IMG/VR virus record: IMGVR_UViG_3300046804_004738
Coordinates: 42,263 to 106,262 of that record
Strand: one strand, 5' to 3'
Source: a virus
Length of the DNA: 64,000 bases
The notes below the pieces were generated by a model, which saw nothing but the letters and a program-made list of their open reading frames with translations, was not told where the DNA came from and did not search any database. Both the position numbers and the translations under genes were made by a program. Shown in pieces: positions 37,905 through 44,884 of the stretch (the stretch's first letter is position 1; the number at the start of each line of letters is the position of its first letter).

Positions 37905-37986
37905 ACACACTAGGGGATTCGAACCGCCTCACTGTCGGCATCGGACAGCATTACCACCCGTCGTGCGCCCTTCGGCTTAGTGTGCT
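37905..37986 (-). pseudogene. Deviant tRNA-like sequence without CCA
   Basis: An acceptor stem GCACACT/AGTGTGT, a 5-bp anticodon stem CTGTC/GACAG with loop CGATGCC, and a T-arm GGCGG-TTCGAAT-CCCCT can be folded. A D-arm like that of tRNA-Met (GGTGGTAATGC) is present, but a GCCGAAGGGC mini-hairpin is inserted before it. The loop lacks U33 and purine 37, and TCA stands where CCA should be. Probably a decayed tRNA or a tRNA mimic; formally the anticodon would be AUG (His). Confidence 0.5.
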
Positions 37987-37992
37987 TCATTA

Positions 37993-38069
37993 TGGTGCCT
38001 GTTCCTGGACTTGAACCAGGGACTCCCACCTTATCAAGATGGTACTCTGACCAACTGAGTTAAACAGGC
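37993..38069 (-). tRNA. tRNA-Ile(GAU)
   Basis: Acceptor GCCTGTT/AACAGGC, stem CCATC/GGTGG with loop TTGATAA, encoded ACCA. Confidence 0.92.
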
Positions 38070-38073
38070 AATT

Positions 38074-38149
38074 TGGCACACCCAACCGGATTCGAACCGG
38101 TGTTGCTACCGTGAAAGGGTAAAGTCCTAGGCCTCTAGACGATGGGTGC
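38074..38149 (-). tRNA. tRNA-Glu(UUC)
   Basis: Acceptor GCACCCA/TGGGTGT, stem TTACC/GGTAG with loop CTTTCAC, encoded GCCA. Confidence 0.92.
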
Positions 38150-38188
38150 ATAAAACTTAAATTGTTAAAGAATCAAAAATAATCAGAC

Positions 38189-38217
38189 ATTGTATCTCGT
38201 TTTGGATTTAATGTCAA
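38189..38217 (-). promoter_or_regulatory. Early promoter for the Glu/Ile tRNA block
   Basis: TTGACA (38212-38217), 17-base spacer starting TTAAATCC, TACAAT (38189-38194); first product tRNA-Glu. Confidence 0.82.
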
Positions 38218-38221
38218 CTAT

Positions 38222-38578
38222 TTAAAGTGTTACCCAGAAGAAACCGTTCCAGCATTCTACTTTATCGGTATCTTCATTGTATCTGATCTCATTGATGTTA
38301 AGTGTTTGTGGGATAGAATCTTTTTCTTTTAGGTAACGCATATGTGCAGTTTTTGAATTATGTATTTCATACATTTTCTTATTTACTTTTACAGTATAAA
38401 GATTTTTGCCCATAAGTGTACAACCTCGGCCCCAGATGCATAGACCGCTACCATATTCGTCCACAACTACTTTCATAACTCTCCCGCGTTCGTGACCTGA
38501 TCTGGGAAATTTTTGATGATAAACAAAATGATATCCCTGTTTCATTAAATTATCAATTTGTGCAAGTGTCATCTTCAT
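38222..38578 (-). CDS. Protein of unknown function
   Basis: 118 residues from ATG 38578 (or 38572). MKMTLAQIDNLMKQGYHFVY, then GHERGRVMKVVVDEYGSGLC and a C-terminal YNEDTDKVECWNGFFWVTL. Beta-rich, small. Single gene behind the promoter at 38609. Not recognised. Confidence 0.65.
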   Translation of the reverse strand: MKMTLAQIDNLMKQGYHFVYHQKFPRSGHERGRVMKVVVDEYGSGLCIWGRGCTLMGKNLYTVKVNKKMYEIHNSKTAHMRYLKEKDSIPQTLNINEIRYNEDTDKVECWNGFFWVTL

Positions 38579-38608
38579 GACTAATGACCTATCAATAAAG
38601 AAATATGA

Positions 38609-38637
38609 AGTATAGCACCGAAATGATTTAATGTCAA
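38609..38637 (-). promoter_or_regulatory. Early sigma70-type promoter
   Basis: TTGACA (38632-38637), 17-base spacer starting TTAAATCA, TATACT (38609-38614). Confidence 0.85.
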
Positions 38638-38642
38638 ATGTT

Positions 38643-38718
38643 TGGTGGAGGTGACAGGGATCGAACCCGCGACCTACGGCTTGCAAAGCCGCCGCTCTCC
38701 CAACTGAGCTACACCCCC
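38643..38718 (-). tRNA. tRNA-Ala(UGC)
   Basis: Acceptor GGGGGTG/CACCTCC, stem GCGGC/GCCGT with loop TTTGCAA, encoded ACCA. The G3-U70 pair, the alanine identity element, is present. Confidence 0.93.
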
Positions 38719-38722
38719 AAAC

Positions 38723-38797
38723 TGGTCCGGCTGCCAGGAATCGAACCTGGATCAGAGGCTTAGAAGGCCACTGTACTATCCATTGTACTACAGCCAG
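38723..38797 (-). tRNA. tRNA-Arg(UCU)
   Basis: Acceptor CTGGCTG/CAGCCGG, anticodon loop CTTCTAA, T-loop TTCGATT, encoded ACCA. Starts right after a palindrome that overlaps its promoter. Confidence 0.9.
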
Positions 38798-38800
38798 ATA

Positions 38801-38835
38801 ATGCAGAGTATATCAATACTCTGCATTTTTGTCAA
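38801..38835 (-). promoter_or_regulatory. tRNA promoter overlapped by 11-bp perfect palindrome
   Basis: TTGACA (38830-38835), 17 bases, TATACT (38807-38812). ATGCAGAGTAT-ATCA-ATACTCTGCAT (38801-38826) covers the -10 and half the spacer, the place for a repressor. On the + strand it is followed by TTTTT, so it might also act as a terminator for + strand transcription. Confidence 0.72.
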
Positions 38836-38836
38836 C

Positions 38837-39397
38837 CTAAGACTGTAGAATCCTACTATGCTTCGGCACCCCACTTATCAAGTATTCCATTTGGTCAGCT
38901 AGAATGTTTCTATTTTGCAAAATCATACTTTCAAAGTGATTTGGTTCATAAGGCACATAAAGTAATTCCATTCTTGCTTCCTTTAGTGTCTTATTATCTT
39001 TTTTGTTATTGCAACTAGTACATGCAGTAACAACATTCATCCAAATGTTTACGCCACCTCTGCTTTTAGGCAGAATGTGATCACGGCTCAAATGACTACT
39101 ATTACTGAAATGTCCACCACAATATGCGCAAACATGACGATCACGACCAAACAATGTTTTGTTTGTTAATGCAACTTTGCCGTGTCTGCTAGGATCAAAA
39201 CCATGTCCCTTGATAGCAATAATACTAGGCGTTTCAATGTAACTCATGCGTCCATCATTTTGGACACCACCACGAAACTTAGCTACTACTTCACCTAGCG
39301 ACCATGCAACCATATCTTTCGCATGATATGTAATTGCATTTTCGTGCGAGATCCACTGTCTAGGGATTCCGCCGATATCTAACGCTAGAACCGACAT
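38837..39397 (-). CDS. HNH endonuclease (McrA/homing type)
   Basis: 186 residues. The C-terminal half has a complete HNH zinc-finger nuclease: CAYCGGHFSNSSHLSRDHI, then LPKSRGGVNIWMNVVTACTSC and NNKKDNKTLKEA. The two CxxC pairs bind zinc and D-H is the catalytic centre. The N-terminal 85 residues (LALDIGGIPRQWISHENAIT) resemble the leader domain common to phage HNH proteins. Homing, host DNA degradation or packaging are possible roles. A roughly 225-base leader precedes it. Confidence 0.9.
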   Translation of the reverse strand: MSVLALDIGGIPRQWISHENAITYHAKDMVAWSLGEVVAKFRGGVQNDGRMSYIETPSIIAIKGHGFDPSRHGKVALTNKTLFGRDRHVCAYCGGHFSNSSHLSRDHILPKSRGGVNIWMNVVTACTSCNNKKDNKTLKEARMELLYVPYEPNHFESMILQNRNILADQMEYLISGVPKHSRILQS

Positions 39398-39625
39398 GAT
39401 ACTCTCCTTATAAGTTTAATGTATTTAGACACTCTAAAATTTAAAGTGTATGATAAAGCAAACTAGTACCGCCTTATCGGTGCGATTCATATTATTAAGC
39501 TAATTTGCTTTATCATTCCCGTTTTACTATGCTGTTACCGCCAGCGTTTTCATCAGGGGCTCCGCCCGTTTACGGCATGTTTTAAGTGCGCCGTTGAGAC
39601 CTCGTTTCTCTCACACCTAAACGTG
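39398..39625 (-). other. Long structured leader of the HNH gene (element C)
   Basis: Between the promoter at 39631 and the HNH ATG there are about 225 untranslated bases. A 16-bp inverted repeat with one mismatch (39451-39466 with 39500-39515) encloses an ACCG/CGGT hairpin; upstream are GGGC/GCCC and GCTG/CAGC hairpins. Such a leader could control HNH translation or be an independent RNA. No named riboswitch or ribozyme fits. Confidence 0.45.
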
Positions 39626-39660
39626 TTAAGATTCTAACACGTTATCATCTTTATTGTCAA
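39620..39660 (-). promoter_or_regulatory. Promoter with palindrome centred on the -10
   Basis: TTGACA (39655-39660) with TAGAAT (39631-39636) after 18 bases. A perfect 9-bp inverted repeat AACGTGTTA/TAACACGTT lies at 39620-39643, centred on the -10, as a repressor operator would be. All of this lies in the coding end of the 39626 gene. Confidence 0.6.
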
Positions 39661-39775
39661 CCTTTTCAGTAAAACCATAGAATTCTCTAATTCTTTCAAA
39701 CTTTTCAGTTATCAATTTATTAAGTTGTTCATCTGATAATATATGGTTGTCAATAGTATCTTTTTGATAATTCAC
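39626..39775 (-). CDS. Very small protein whose end contains a promoter
   Basis: 49 residues from GTG 39775 (GGAG upstream). DEQLNKLITEKFERIREFYG then a C-terminus EKVDNKDDNVLES that is encoded by the promoter/palindrome at 39620-39660. Helical, charged, not recognised. Confidence 0.5.
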   Translation of the reverse strand: MNYQKDTIDNHILSDEQLNKLITEKFERIREFYGFTEKVDNKDDNVLES

Positions 39776-39796
39776 CTTTCGTTCTCCATATAAAGT

Positions 39797-39830
39797 AAAA
39801 AACCCTGGGACTTTTTGAGTACCAGGGTTT
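39797..39830 (-). terminator. Rho-independent terminator
   Basis: On the - strand AAACCCTGG, 13-base loop, CCAGGGTTTTTT; ends the small transcript from 40006. Confidence 0.82.
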
Positions 39831-39850
39831 AGATAATCTTACTATGAAAC

Positions 39851-39976
39851 TTACTTACCTAAACCCCCACAGCCCTCAATAATATTACGGTCACTTGTTA
39901 AGGCATAAAACCCTACAGGTAGCCATGCCAATATCATTGACTGTTTTCTGGTTATATGCGTACAAAAGTTTTTCAT
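39851..39976 (-). CDS. Tiny membrane-type protein
   Basis: 41 residues, a basic start (MKNFCTHITRKQ) and one hydrophobic stretch (SMILAWLPVGFYAL) followed by SDRNIIEGCGGLGK. Own promoter (40006-40034) and own terminator make it a single-gene unit. Not recognised. Confidence 0.6.
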   Translation of the reverse strand: MKNFCTHITRKQSMILAWLPVGFYALTSDRNIIEGCGGLGK

Positions 39977-40005
39977 AGTAATTCTATTTAGTCCTGTAAT
40001 TTAAA

Positions 40006-40034
40006 AGTATACTTTTTATAGTAAAAAATGTCAA
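40006..40034 (-). promoter_or_regulatory. Early sigma70-type promoter
   Basis: TTGACA (40029-40034), 17-base spacer, TATACT (40006-40011), three bases after the peroxiredoxin-like gene. Confidence 0.85.
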
Positions 40035-40036
40035 TA

Positions 40037-40537
40037 TTATATTTGCCCACTAATTTGTTTCAATTCTTTTAACATTTTTGTAACCGAACCTACTATATTT
40101 AAATCATCCTCTGAAATAAACTGTATTATATCTTTATCATCAACAATACACAATACTCTTGTTAACCTATCCTCAGTAAAAGCTAGGTCTAGTTTGTTTG
40201 CTAAACTTACATGAGGCTGTGGATTATCAGTAAAAATATACAAGCTTGGGGTACCTGCTTTCTGACTTATAATACTCCAAGCTGCATCAGCAAAACCTCT
40301 ATCTGTAGAGCCAATAAATAGAATAATTCCGTTCTTTGCTAATAATTGAGATATATTGTGGAAACCTATTAATTCTTCAGGATGTACATATGTAAAATTA
40401 TTTGGATAAAAAACAAAAATTTTCCATACGCCCTCAAAGGTTTTTTCATTCACTAGTTTTCTAGCATTAGAATTGGACTCATTTGGTTTAGTGCAATTGA
40501 TTGCATATGGTCCTACGACATCACCTGTATTTTTCAT
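40037..40537 (-). CDS. AhpC/peroxiredoxin homologue with peroxidatic Cys replaced by His
   Basis: 166 residues. WKIFVFYPNNFTYVHPEELIGF aligns with the AhpC/2-Cys peroxiredoxin active-site block FFYPxDFTFVCPTEL, and IILFIGSTDRGFADAAW with the following VxxVSTDSxFxHxAW. The peroxidatic cysteine position (P-x3-T-x2-C) is His52, so the classical peroxidase reaction is impossible; the only Cys residues left are Cys15 and one near the C-terminal third (RVLCIVDD). It may be a non-catalytic scaffold, a decoy subunit or have a new activity. A late-like ATAAATAC lies 5 bases before the ATG. Confidence 0.75.
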   Translation of the reverse strand: MKNTGDVVGPYAINCTKPNESNSNARKLVNEKTFEGVWKIFVFYPNNFTYVHPEELIGFHNISQLLAKNGIILFIGSTDRGFADAAWSIISQKAGTPSLYIFTDNPQPHVSLANKLDLAFTEDRLTRVLCIVDDKDIIQFISEDDLNIVGSVTKMLKELKQISGQI

Positions 40538-40541
40538 AAAA

Positions 40542-40549
40542 GTATTTAT
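40542..40549 (-). promoter_or_regulatory. Late-promoter-like ATAAATAC
   Basis: ATAAATAC on the - strand, 5 bases before the peroxiredoxin-like ATG; if used, the mRNA would be leaderless. Spacing mirrors the copy at 4371. Confidence 0.35.
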
Positions 40550-40728
40550 TCAGATATTTTTCCCCAGTTCAGTTTTAACCACGCACGTTCATGTATGTAA
40601 TGAGCGATTGTCATGAAGATATTAATTACAATTGCTCCGCTCAGTCCTGTCCAAATTGCTGTAACTAATGTTGCTACTATTCTCCATGTTATTGCTCTTA
40701 TAATTGTTCTTTTGTGCGTTTCGGTCAT
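40546..40728 (-). CDS. DUF2061-type membrane protein
   Basis: 60 residues. RTIIRAITWRIVATLVTAIW then GAIVINIFMTIAHYIHERAW matches the bacterial DUF2061 family (RslxkaisWRiv..t....YylHERlW). Two membrane segments. Function unknown, although chromosomal members sit near sulfate-assimilation or membrane genes. Confidence 0.8.
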   Translation of the reverse strand: MTETHKRTIIRAITWRIVATLVTAIWTGLSGAIVINIFMTIAHYIHERAWLKLNWGKISE

Positions 40729-41120
40729 TTTGTTAATATTCCTAATTGTCTATATCCACGATATGTTGGATGTACCTTATCCGGTGATAGTTCTGGTATA
40801 ATAATAAATGTATCGCCATAATGCCTAGCAATTTTTTTTACTATTTCTTGTTTTTCTGGTTTAATGGCAGGAACTATCCAAAATATTTGATCTGAATTTA
40901 CGAAACTTCTTAGGGCAACAAGTTCTATTTCAGTGTTTAGATTTTTAAAATCATTACTACCTAAACTAATAATTGTAGTTTTAGCAGGTTTAATTTTCTT
41001 AACGTAGGAATCATTCCAATCACGACTATTAATACCGCTTTGAGCATAAGCTACACATTCTGTACGAATTTGGCTTATTCCTTTTGCTATACTATCACCA
41101 AGAATAAGGCACTCTATCAT
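40725..41120 (-). CDS. SGNH/GDSL-type hydrolase
   Basis: 131 residues. Block I is ILGDSIAKGI (catalytic Ser in GDS), block III is SLGSNDF (Asn), block V is SPDKVHPTYRGY (catalytic Asp and His). The block II Gly is plausibly in YAQSGINS. An esterase acting on acyl or acetyl groups, perhaps in lipopolysaccharide or peptidoglycan; cytoplasmic as no signal is seen. Overlaps both neighbours. Confidence 0.85.
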   Translation of the reverse strand: MIECLILGDSIAKGISQIRTECVAYAQSGINSRDWNDSYVKKIKPAKTTIISLGSNDFKNLNTEIELVALRSFVNSDQIFWIVPAIKPEKQEIVKKIARHYGDTFIIIPELSPDKVHPTYRGYRQLGILTK

Positions 41121-41548
41121 TGTTCGGACAAATATTTGTCTAGGGCTTTTTGATAACGATTCGCATGTGATCTTTCTGCTTTTGCTAAAGTTTCAAACCA
41201 ATCAGCAATTTCATCAAACCCTTCATCACGTGCAGTTTTTGCCATACCTGGATACATGTCAGAATACTCATGTGTCTCACCTGCAATTGCTGCTTCTAAC
41301 ATTTGTCGTGCAGACTTTGCTGGCATATCGGTACCAGGTTCACCTGCCCCACCTTCAATTAAATATTCCATATGACCATGTGCGTGACCAGTCTCACCTT
41401 CAGCAGTAGAGCGGAATAGTGCAGCAAGATCATTTTCACCCGCAATGTCGCATTGATTTGCAAAATATAGATAACGTCGGTTTGCCATTGATTCTCCTGC
41501 AAATGCTTCTTTTAAACATAATGCTGTTTTAGATCCTTTGATATTCAT
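41117..41548 (-). CDS. Rubrerythrin-type diiron protein (erythrin domain only)
   Basis: 143 residues. Four-helix ferritin-like domain with two ExxH-type diiron motifs: EAFAGESMANRRYLYFANQC, STAEGETGHAHGHMEYLI, AGETHEYSDMYPGMA and ETLAKAERSHANRYQKAL. The C-terminal rubredoxin Cys4 domain is absent. Rubrerythrins reduce peroxide; without rubredoxin another electron donor is needed. TATAAATAC late motif at 41589. Confidence 0.9.
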   Translation of the reverse strand: MNIKGSKTALCLKEAFAGESMANRRYLYFANQCDIAGENDLAALFRSTAEGETGHAHGHMEYLIEGGAGEPGTDMPAKSARQMLEAAIAGETHEYSDMYPGMAKTARDEGFDEIADWFETLAKAERSHANRYQKALDKYLSEQ

Positions 41549-41588
41549 ACATTCTCCTTTGATAAAAATACTGTATATTATAATCTAG

Positions 41589-41597
41589 GTATTTATA
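41589..41597 (-). promoter_or_regulatory. Late promoter motif TATAAATAC
   Basis: TATAAATAC on the - strand, 41 bases before the rubrerythrin ATG, between divergent genes. Confidence 0.55.
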
Positions 41598-41642
41598 TTT
41601 TTGAAATTGTTTGGGAAAAATAGTATACATGTAAATAGTATT

Positions 41643-42554
41643 ATGAACACTTTTGTATTAAATCCAAACGTTTACGATGTGGTATTTCTTAGTTATGACG
41701 AACCAAACGCAGACGAAAACTATGGACATCTGTTATCAATTAAACCAAAAGCCAAAAGAATACATGGGGTAAAGGGTAGTGATGCTGCGCATAAAGCGGT
41801 TGCAGAAATAACAAAAACTGATAGAGTCATTATAATTGACGGTGATAACAAAATTAATCCAAACTTTTTTGGTAATAATGTTTACACAAAACCACACTTT
41901 GACTGGACTGATTATGTTTTTAGCTGGAGCAGCTACAACCCAACAAATGGAAATTGTTACGGTAATGGCGGTATTAAATGTTGGCCAGTTCACCTACTTA
42001 AAGAAATGCGTACTCATGAGGTAGGTGATAGTGTTGACTTCCAATTAGATAAATATCTTGAATTAAATAAAATAGGAAGTGACACAATAATAAATGCTAG
42101 TCCATTACAAGCTTTTCGTGCAGGATTTCGTGATGGCATGAAACTATTAGAGAGTGGTGACAAAGATTTTGAAAAGTTAGATTGGCGAAACCGCGAAAGA
42201 CTTTATAATTGGATGCACATAGGTAGTGATGTAAAATTTGGGTTATGGGCAATATATGGTGCAAGATTGGGTGCATTCATGTTATTACGCGGGCATGACA
42301 TAAAAATATTAAATGACTTTGACAAAATAAATGAAGTGTTTGAAACATATAGTGGTATTGCAAATGTAAATTTAATGGAAGAATGCAATAAGATAGGTAG
42401 AACTTTTATTAGCAAGTATGTACATGATGTACTATTCCCTGATCAAAGTATAGAAGTAAAGGCAAATTATGAGCCTCCAATTCGTAGTGCAGAAGAATTC
42501 TTAGCAGGTAAAACAAAGGAAGATATTGACAAATTTTATGCAAGTCCCGTTTGA
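41643..42554 (+). CDS. GT-A-like glycosyltransferase of the phage modification island
   Basis: 303 residues from ATG 41643 (TTG 41601 upstream is unlikely). DVVFLSYDEPNADENYGHL opens a GT2-like Rossmann fold and VIIIDGDNKINPNFFG gives a DxD-type metal/nucleotide-sugar motif; FSWSSYNPTNGNCYGNGGIK and WPVHLLKEMRTHE follow. A recurrent uncharacterised family of T4-like marine phages. It is the first gene of the + strand island and overlaps the first radical SAM gene by 17 bases, so the products may act together. Confidence 0.72.
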   Translation: MNTFVLNPNVYDVVFLSYDEPNADENYGHLLSIKPKAKRIHGVKGSDAAHKAVAEITKTDRVIIIDGDNKINPNFFGNNVYTKPHFDWTDYVFSWSSYNPTNGNCYGNGGIKCWPVHLLKEMRTHEVGDSVDFQLDKYLELNKIGSDTIINASPLQAFRAGFRDGMKLLESGDKDFEKLDWRNRERLYNWMHIGSDVKFGLWAIYGARLGAFMLLRGHDIKILNDFDKINEVFETYSGIANVNLMEECNKIGRTFISKYVHDVLFPDQSIEVKANYEPPIRSAEEFLAGKTKEDIDKFYASPV

Positions 42555-43509
42555 AAAAATAGTGAGATTTGGTCAGCGCACTATGTTACAAGATCCACTA
42601 TTTTCAGTGAGTTGGATACTTGGAAGATTTTGTAATTATAAATGCAGTTATTGTTGGCCTTACGCCAATTCAAGTACTCCAGATTACGAATCATTAGACG
42701 TATACAAACACGCAGTAAATCAAATAAAATTACAAGCTAGACAAAACAAATTTACTAAATTTCATTGGTCATTCAGTGGCGGAGAGCCAACTGCTTATAA
42801 ACATTTACTTGAATTACTGAAACATTTGGAAGATGGTATAACTCCTTACCAAAGCATACATATGACTACTAATCTAAGTCCAAGTAAAAAATGGTGGAGT
42901 AACTGGAATATGGCTACTGAATTATTTCAACGTAAATCGATCACTGCAAGTTTTCACAGTGAATTTGCAGATGAAAATCAATTTGCTGAAAAATGTTTAC
43001 ATTTAATGAGTGAAAATGTTTATGTAACCATTAATCAAGTAATGGTTCCTAGTCAGTTTTACCAATTATATGAAAGATGTCAAAGATTTGTAGACAAAGG
43101 AATTAACGTAACATTGAAGCCACAAAGCAATGAAACTGCAAGTGCAATTGTTGAGGGGTATACAAATGAAATGATTGAGATAATGCAAAACGGATTCCCA
43201 CAGAGAATAAATGAACAAGATTTGTATCAAATTGCATTATATGACAAGTACGACAATGAATATCTTTTTGATCAGGCTGAAAGATTTAATGCATATGGAT
43301 TTAACCAGTTTAGAGATTGGCATTGTAATGGTGGCTATCAAAGTGTTATAATAAGAGGCTCAGAAGTAAAGCGTGGGTACAGTTGTAATGAAAAAAATTT
43401 AGGCACACTACAGAAAGGTTTTAGTTTATTCACTAAGCCTGTTTTATGCATAACAAATAGATGCGTCAGTAGTGCTGATAGTAAAATACCAAAAATAAAA
43501 TATGAATAA
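42538..43509 (+). CDS. Radical SAM protein 1 of the island
   Basis: 323 residues; ATG 42538 overlaps the previous gene. VSWILGRFCNYKCSYCWPYA has CxxxCxxC for the [4Fe-4S]-SAM centre, WSFSGGEPTAY is the GGE motif and HMTTNLSPS a beta-strand 4 element. C-terminal cysteines (WHCNGGY, YSCNEKN, VLCITNRC) suggest an extra SPASM/twitch-type cluster. Such enzymes commonly modify peptides or proteins. Substrate unknown. Confidence 0.88.
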   Translation: MQVPFEKIVRFGQRTMLQDPLFSVSWILGRFCNYKCSYCWPYANSSTPDYESLDVYKHAVNQIKLQARQNKFTKFHWSFSGGEPTAYKHLLELLKHLEDGITPYQSIHMTTNLSPSKKWWSNWNMATELFQRKSITASFHSEFADENQFAEKCLHLMSENVYVTINQVMVPSQFYQLYERCQRFVDKGINVTLKPQSNETASAIVEGYTNEMIEIMQNGFPQRINEQDLYQIALYDKYDNEYLFDQAERFNAYGFNQFRDWHCNGGYQSVIIRGSEVKRGYSCNEKNLGTLQKGFSLFTKPVLCITNRCVSSADSKIPKIKYE

Positions 43510-44884
43510 AATACCTGAGTATATCAAGCTTATAGAAGAAAAAACAGGATCACCTACGTTTTGTGTTTTACCTTGGATACATTTAGCTACAAGACCAAAT
43601 GGCGACGCTAGATTATGTTGCGGTAGCAACGCAAGTCAAGCAACTAAAGGTATATTAGATGCTGGTTTAGTAAGAAAAGAAAACGGAGAAGTTGCTAATT
43701 TTGGAAAAGACACATTGCAGCAGGCATTCAATAATGTATACATGCGTGATGTGAGAAAAACCATGCTTGATAAAAAGATTCCTTCTAGTTGTACAAAATG
43801 TTTTGAAGAAGAACAAAATGGAATCTTAAGTAAAAGAATTTGGGAAATGTATGAATGGGATAAAGATGGATTAGATTTTAAGCAGCTTATCAATGACACG
43901 AAAGAGGACGGCGAAGTACCCAATACAATACGATATTTTGATATTAGATTAGGACATACTTGTAATTTAAAGTGTGTCATGTGTACACCACACGACAGTT
44001 CTAAATGGGTACAAGACCATAAAAAATTAATACCAATTACAAAAAGTAATATAGTTTTACAACAAATAACATGGGATCAAAAATCTTTTGACAACACATG
44101 GTATGAGAAGTCTGATTTTTGGGATGAGGTTTTTGAACAAATACCAAATATACAGCAGATGTATTTTGCCGGTGGTGAACCATTAATGATAAAAGAGCAC
44201 CATAGATTTTTGGAAGAAATTATTAAACGAGGTTATGAAAAGCAAATTACTCTTAGATATAATAGTAACGGAATATTTGTTGATGATTATATTATTGAAA
44301 TGTGGAGCAAATTTAAAAAAGTAAAGTTTGCATTTAGCATTGATGCAGTTGGTGATAGAAATAAGTACATAAGATATCCTGCAGATTGGGACATTATTGT
44401 TGAAAACTTAAACAAACTAGATAACACACCAGATAATATCCATATTGGAATAGCCTGTGCTGTACAAATTTTAAACATTAAACACTTAGTTGATTTTGCA
44501 AAATGGAAAATTCAACAAAATTTTAAAAAAATCAATAAGTATAAAGCAGAAAATTACCTAGTTGGAGGCGGAATATTAAACATGCATATGTTATACATCC
44601 CTACTTTCTTAAGTGCCAGGCTACTTACAAAAAAAGATAAAATTGATTTAAGAAATCAATTTATGGAATTCAAAAAATGGTTGTGGGATAATTACACCCA
44701 AGATGATGTATTCTGGCATTCTAGTCCATATGGTTGGCAGCGTTGGGAAGGAATTCTTAAATTTGTTGAATCAGAAGATCATAGTAATTTATTACCAGAT
44801 TTTAAAGAATATATTTCTAATTTAGACAAAATTAGAGGGGTTGATGCCACATCCGTATTTCCTGAATTAAAACATTTGCTCTGA
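43502..44884 (+). CDS. Radical SAM protein 2 (twitch-type, N-terminal Cys module)
   Basis: 460 residues. The N-terminus CVLPWIHLATRPNGDARLCC plus CTKCFEEEQNG is a twitch/SPASM-like cluster domain placed before the radical SAM core, as in the twitch-domain family. The core motif is RLGHTCNLKCVMCTPHDSSK, with FAGGEPLMI as GGE and LRYNSNGI after it. Overlaps its neighbours by 8 and 1 bases. Likely a peptide or protein modifying enzyme; substrate unknown. Confidence 0.9.
   Translation: MNKIPEYIKLIEEKTGSPTFCVLPWIHLATRPNGDARLCCGSNASQATKGILDAGLVRKENGEVANFGKDTLQQAFNNVYMRDVRKTMLDKKIPSSCTKCFEEEQNGILSKRIWEMYEWDKDGLDFKQLINDTKEDGEVPNTIRYFDIRLGHTCNLKCVMCTPHDSSKWVQDHKKLIPITKSNIVLQQITWDQKSFDNTWYEKSDFWDEVFEQIPNIQQMYFAGGEPLMIKEHHRFLEEIIKRGYEKQITLRYNSNGIFVDDYIIEMWSKFKKVKFAFSIDAVGDRNKYIRYPADWDIIVENLNKLDNTPDNIHIGIACAVQILNIKHLVDFAKWKIQQNFKKINKYKAENYLVGGGILNMHMLYIPTFLSARLLTKKDKIDLRNQFMEFKKWLWDNYTQDDVFWHSSPYGWQRWEGILKFVESEDHSNLLPDFKEYISNLDKIRGVDATSVFPELKHLL

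Noticed and set aside
26807-38800. Many + strand frames of 60-90 residues over the tRNA region
   Set aside because: They are antisense readings of tRNA genes, recognisable by repeated GFEPxT-like peptides.
39541-39560. ACGCTGGCGG string in element C resembling the start of 16S rRNA
   Set aside because: Only ten bases match and the surrounding sequence has no rRNA continuation.
39550-39570. CTGATGA in element C, reminiscent of a hammerhead ribozyme core
   Set aside because: No GAAA partner and stem II in the required order; stems do not fit.
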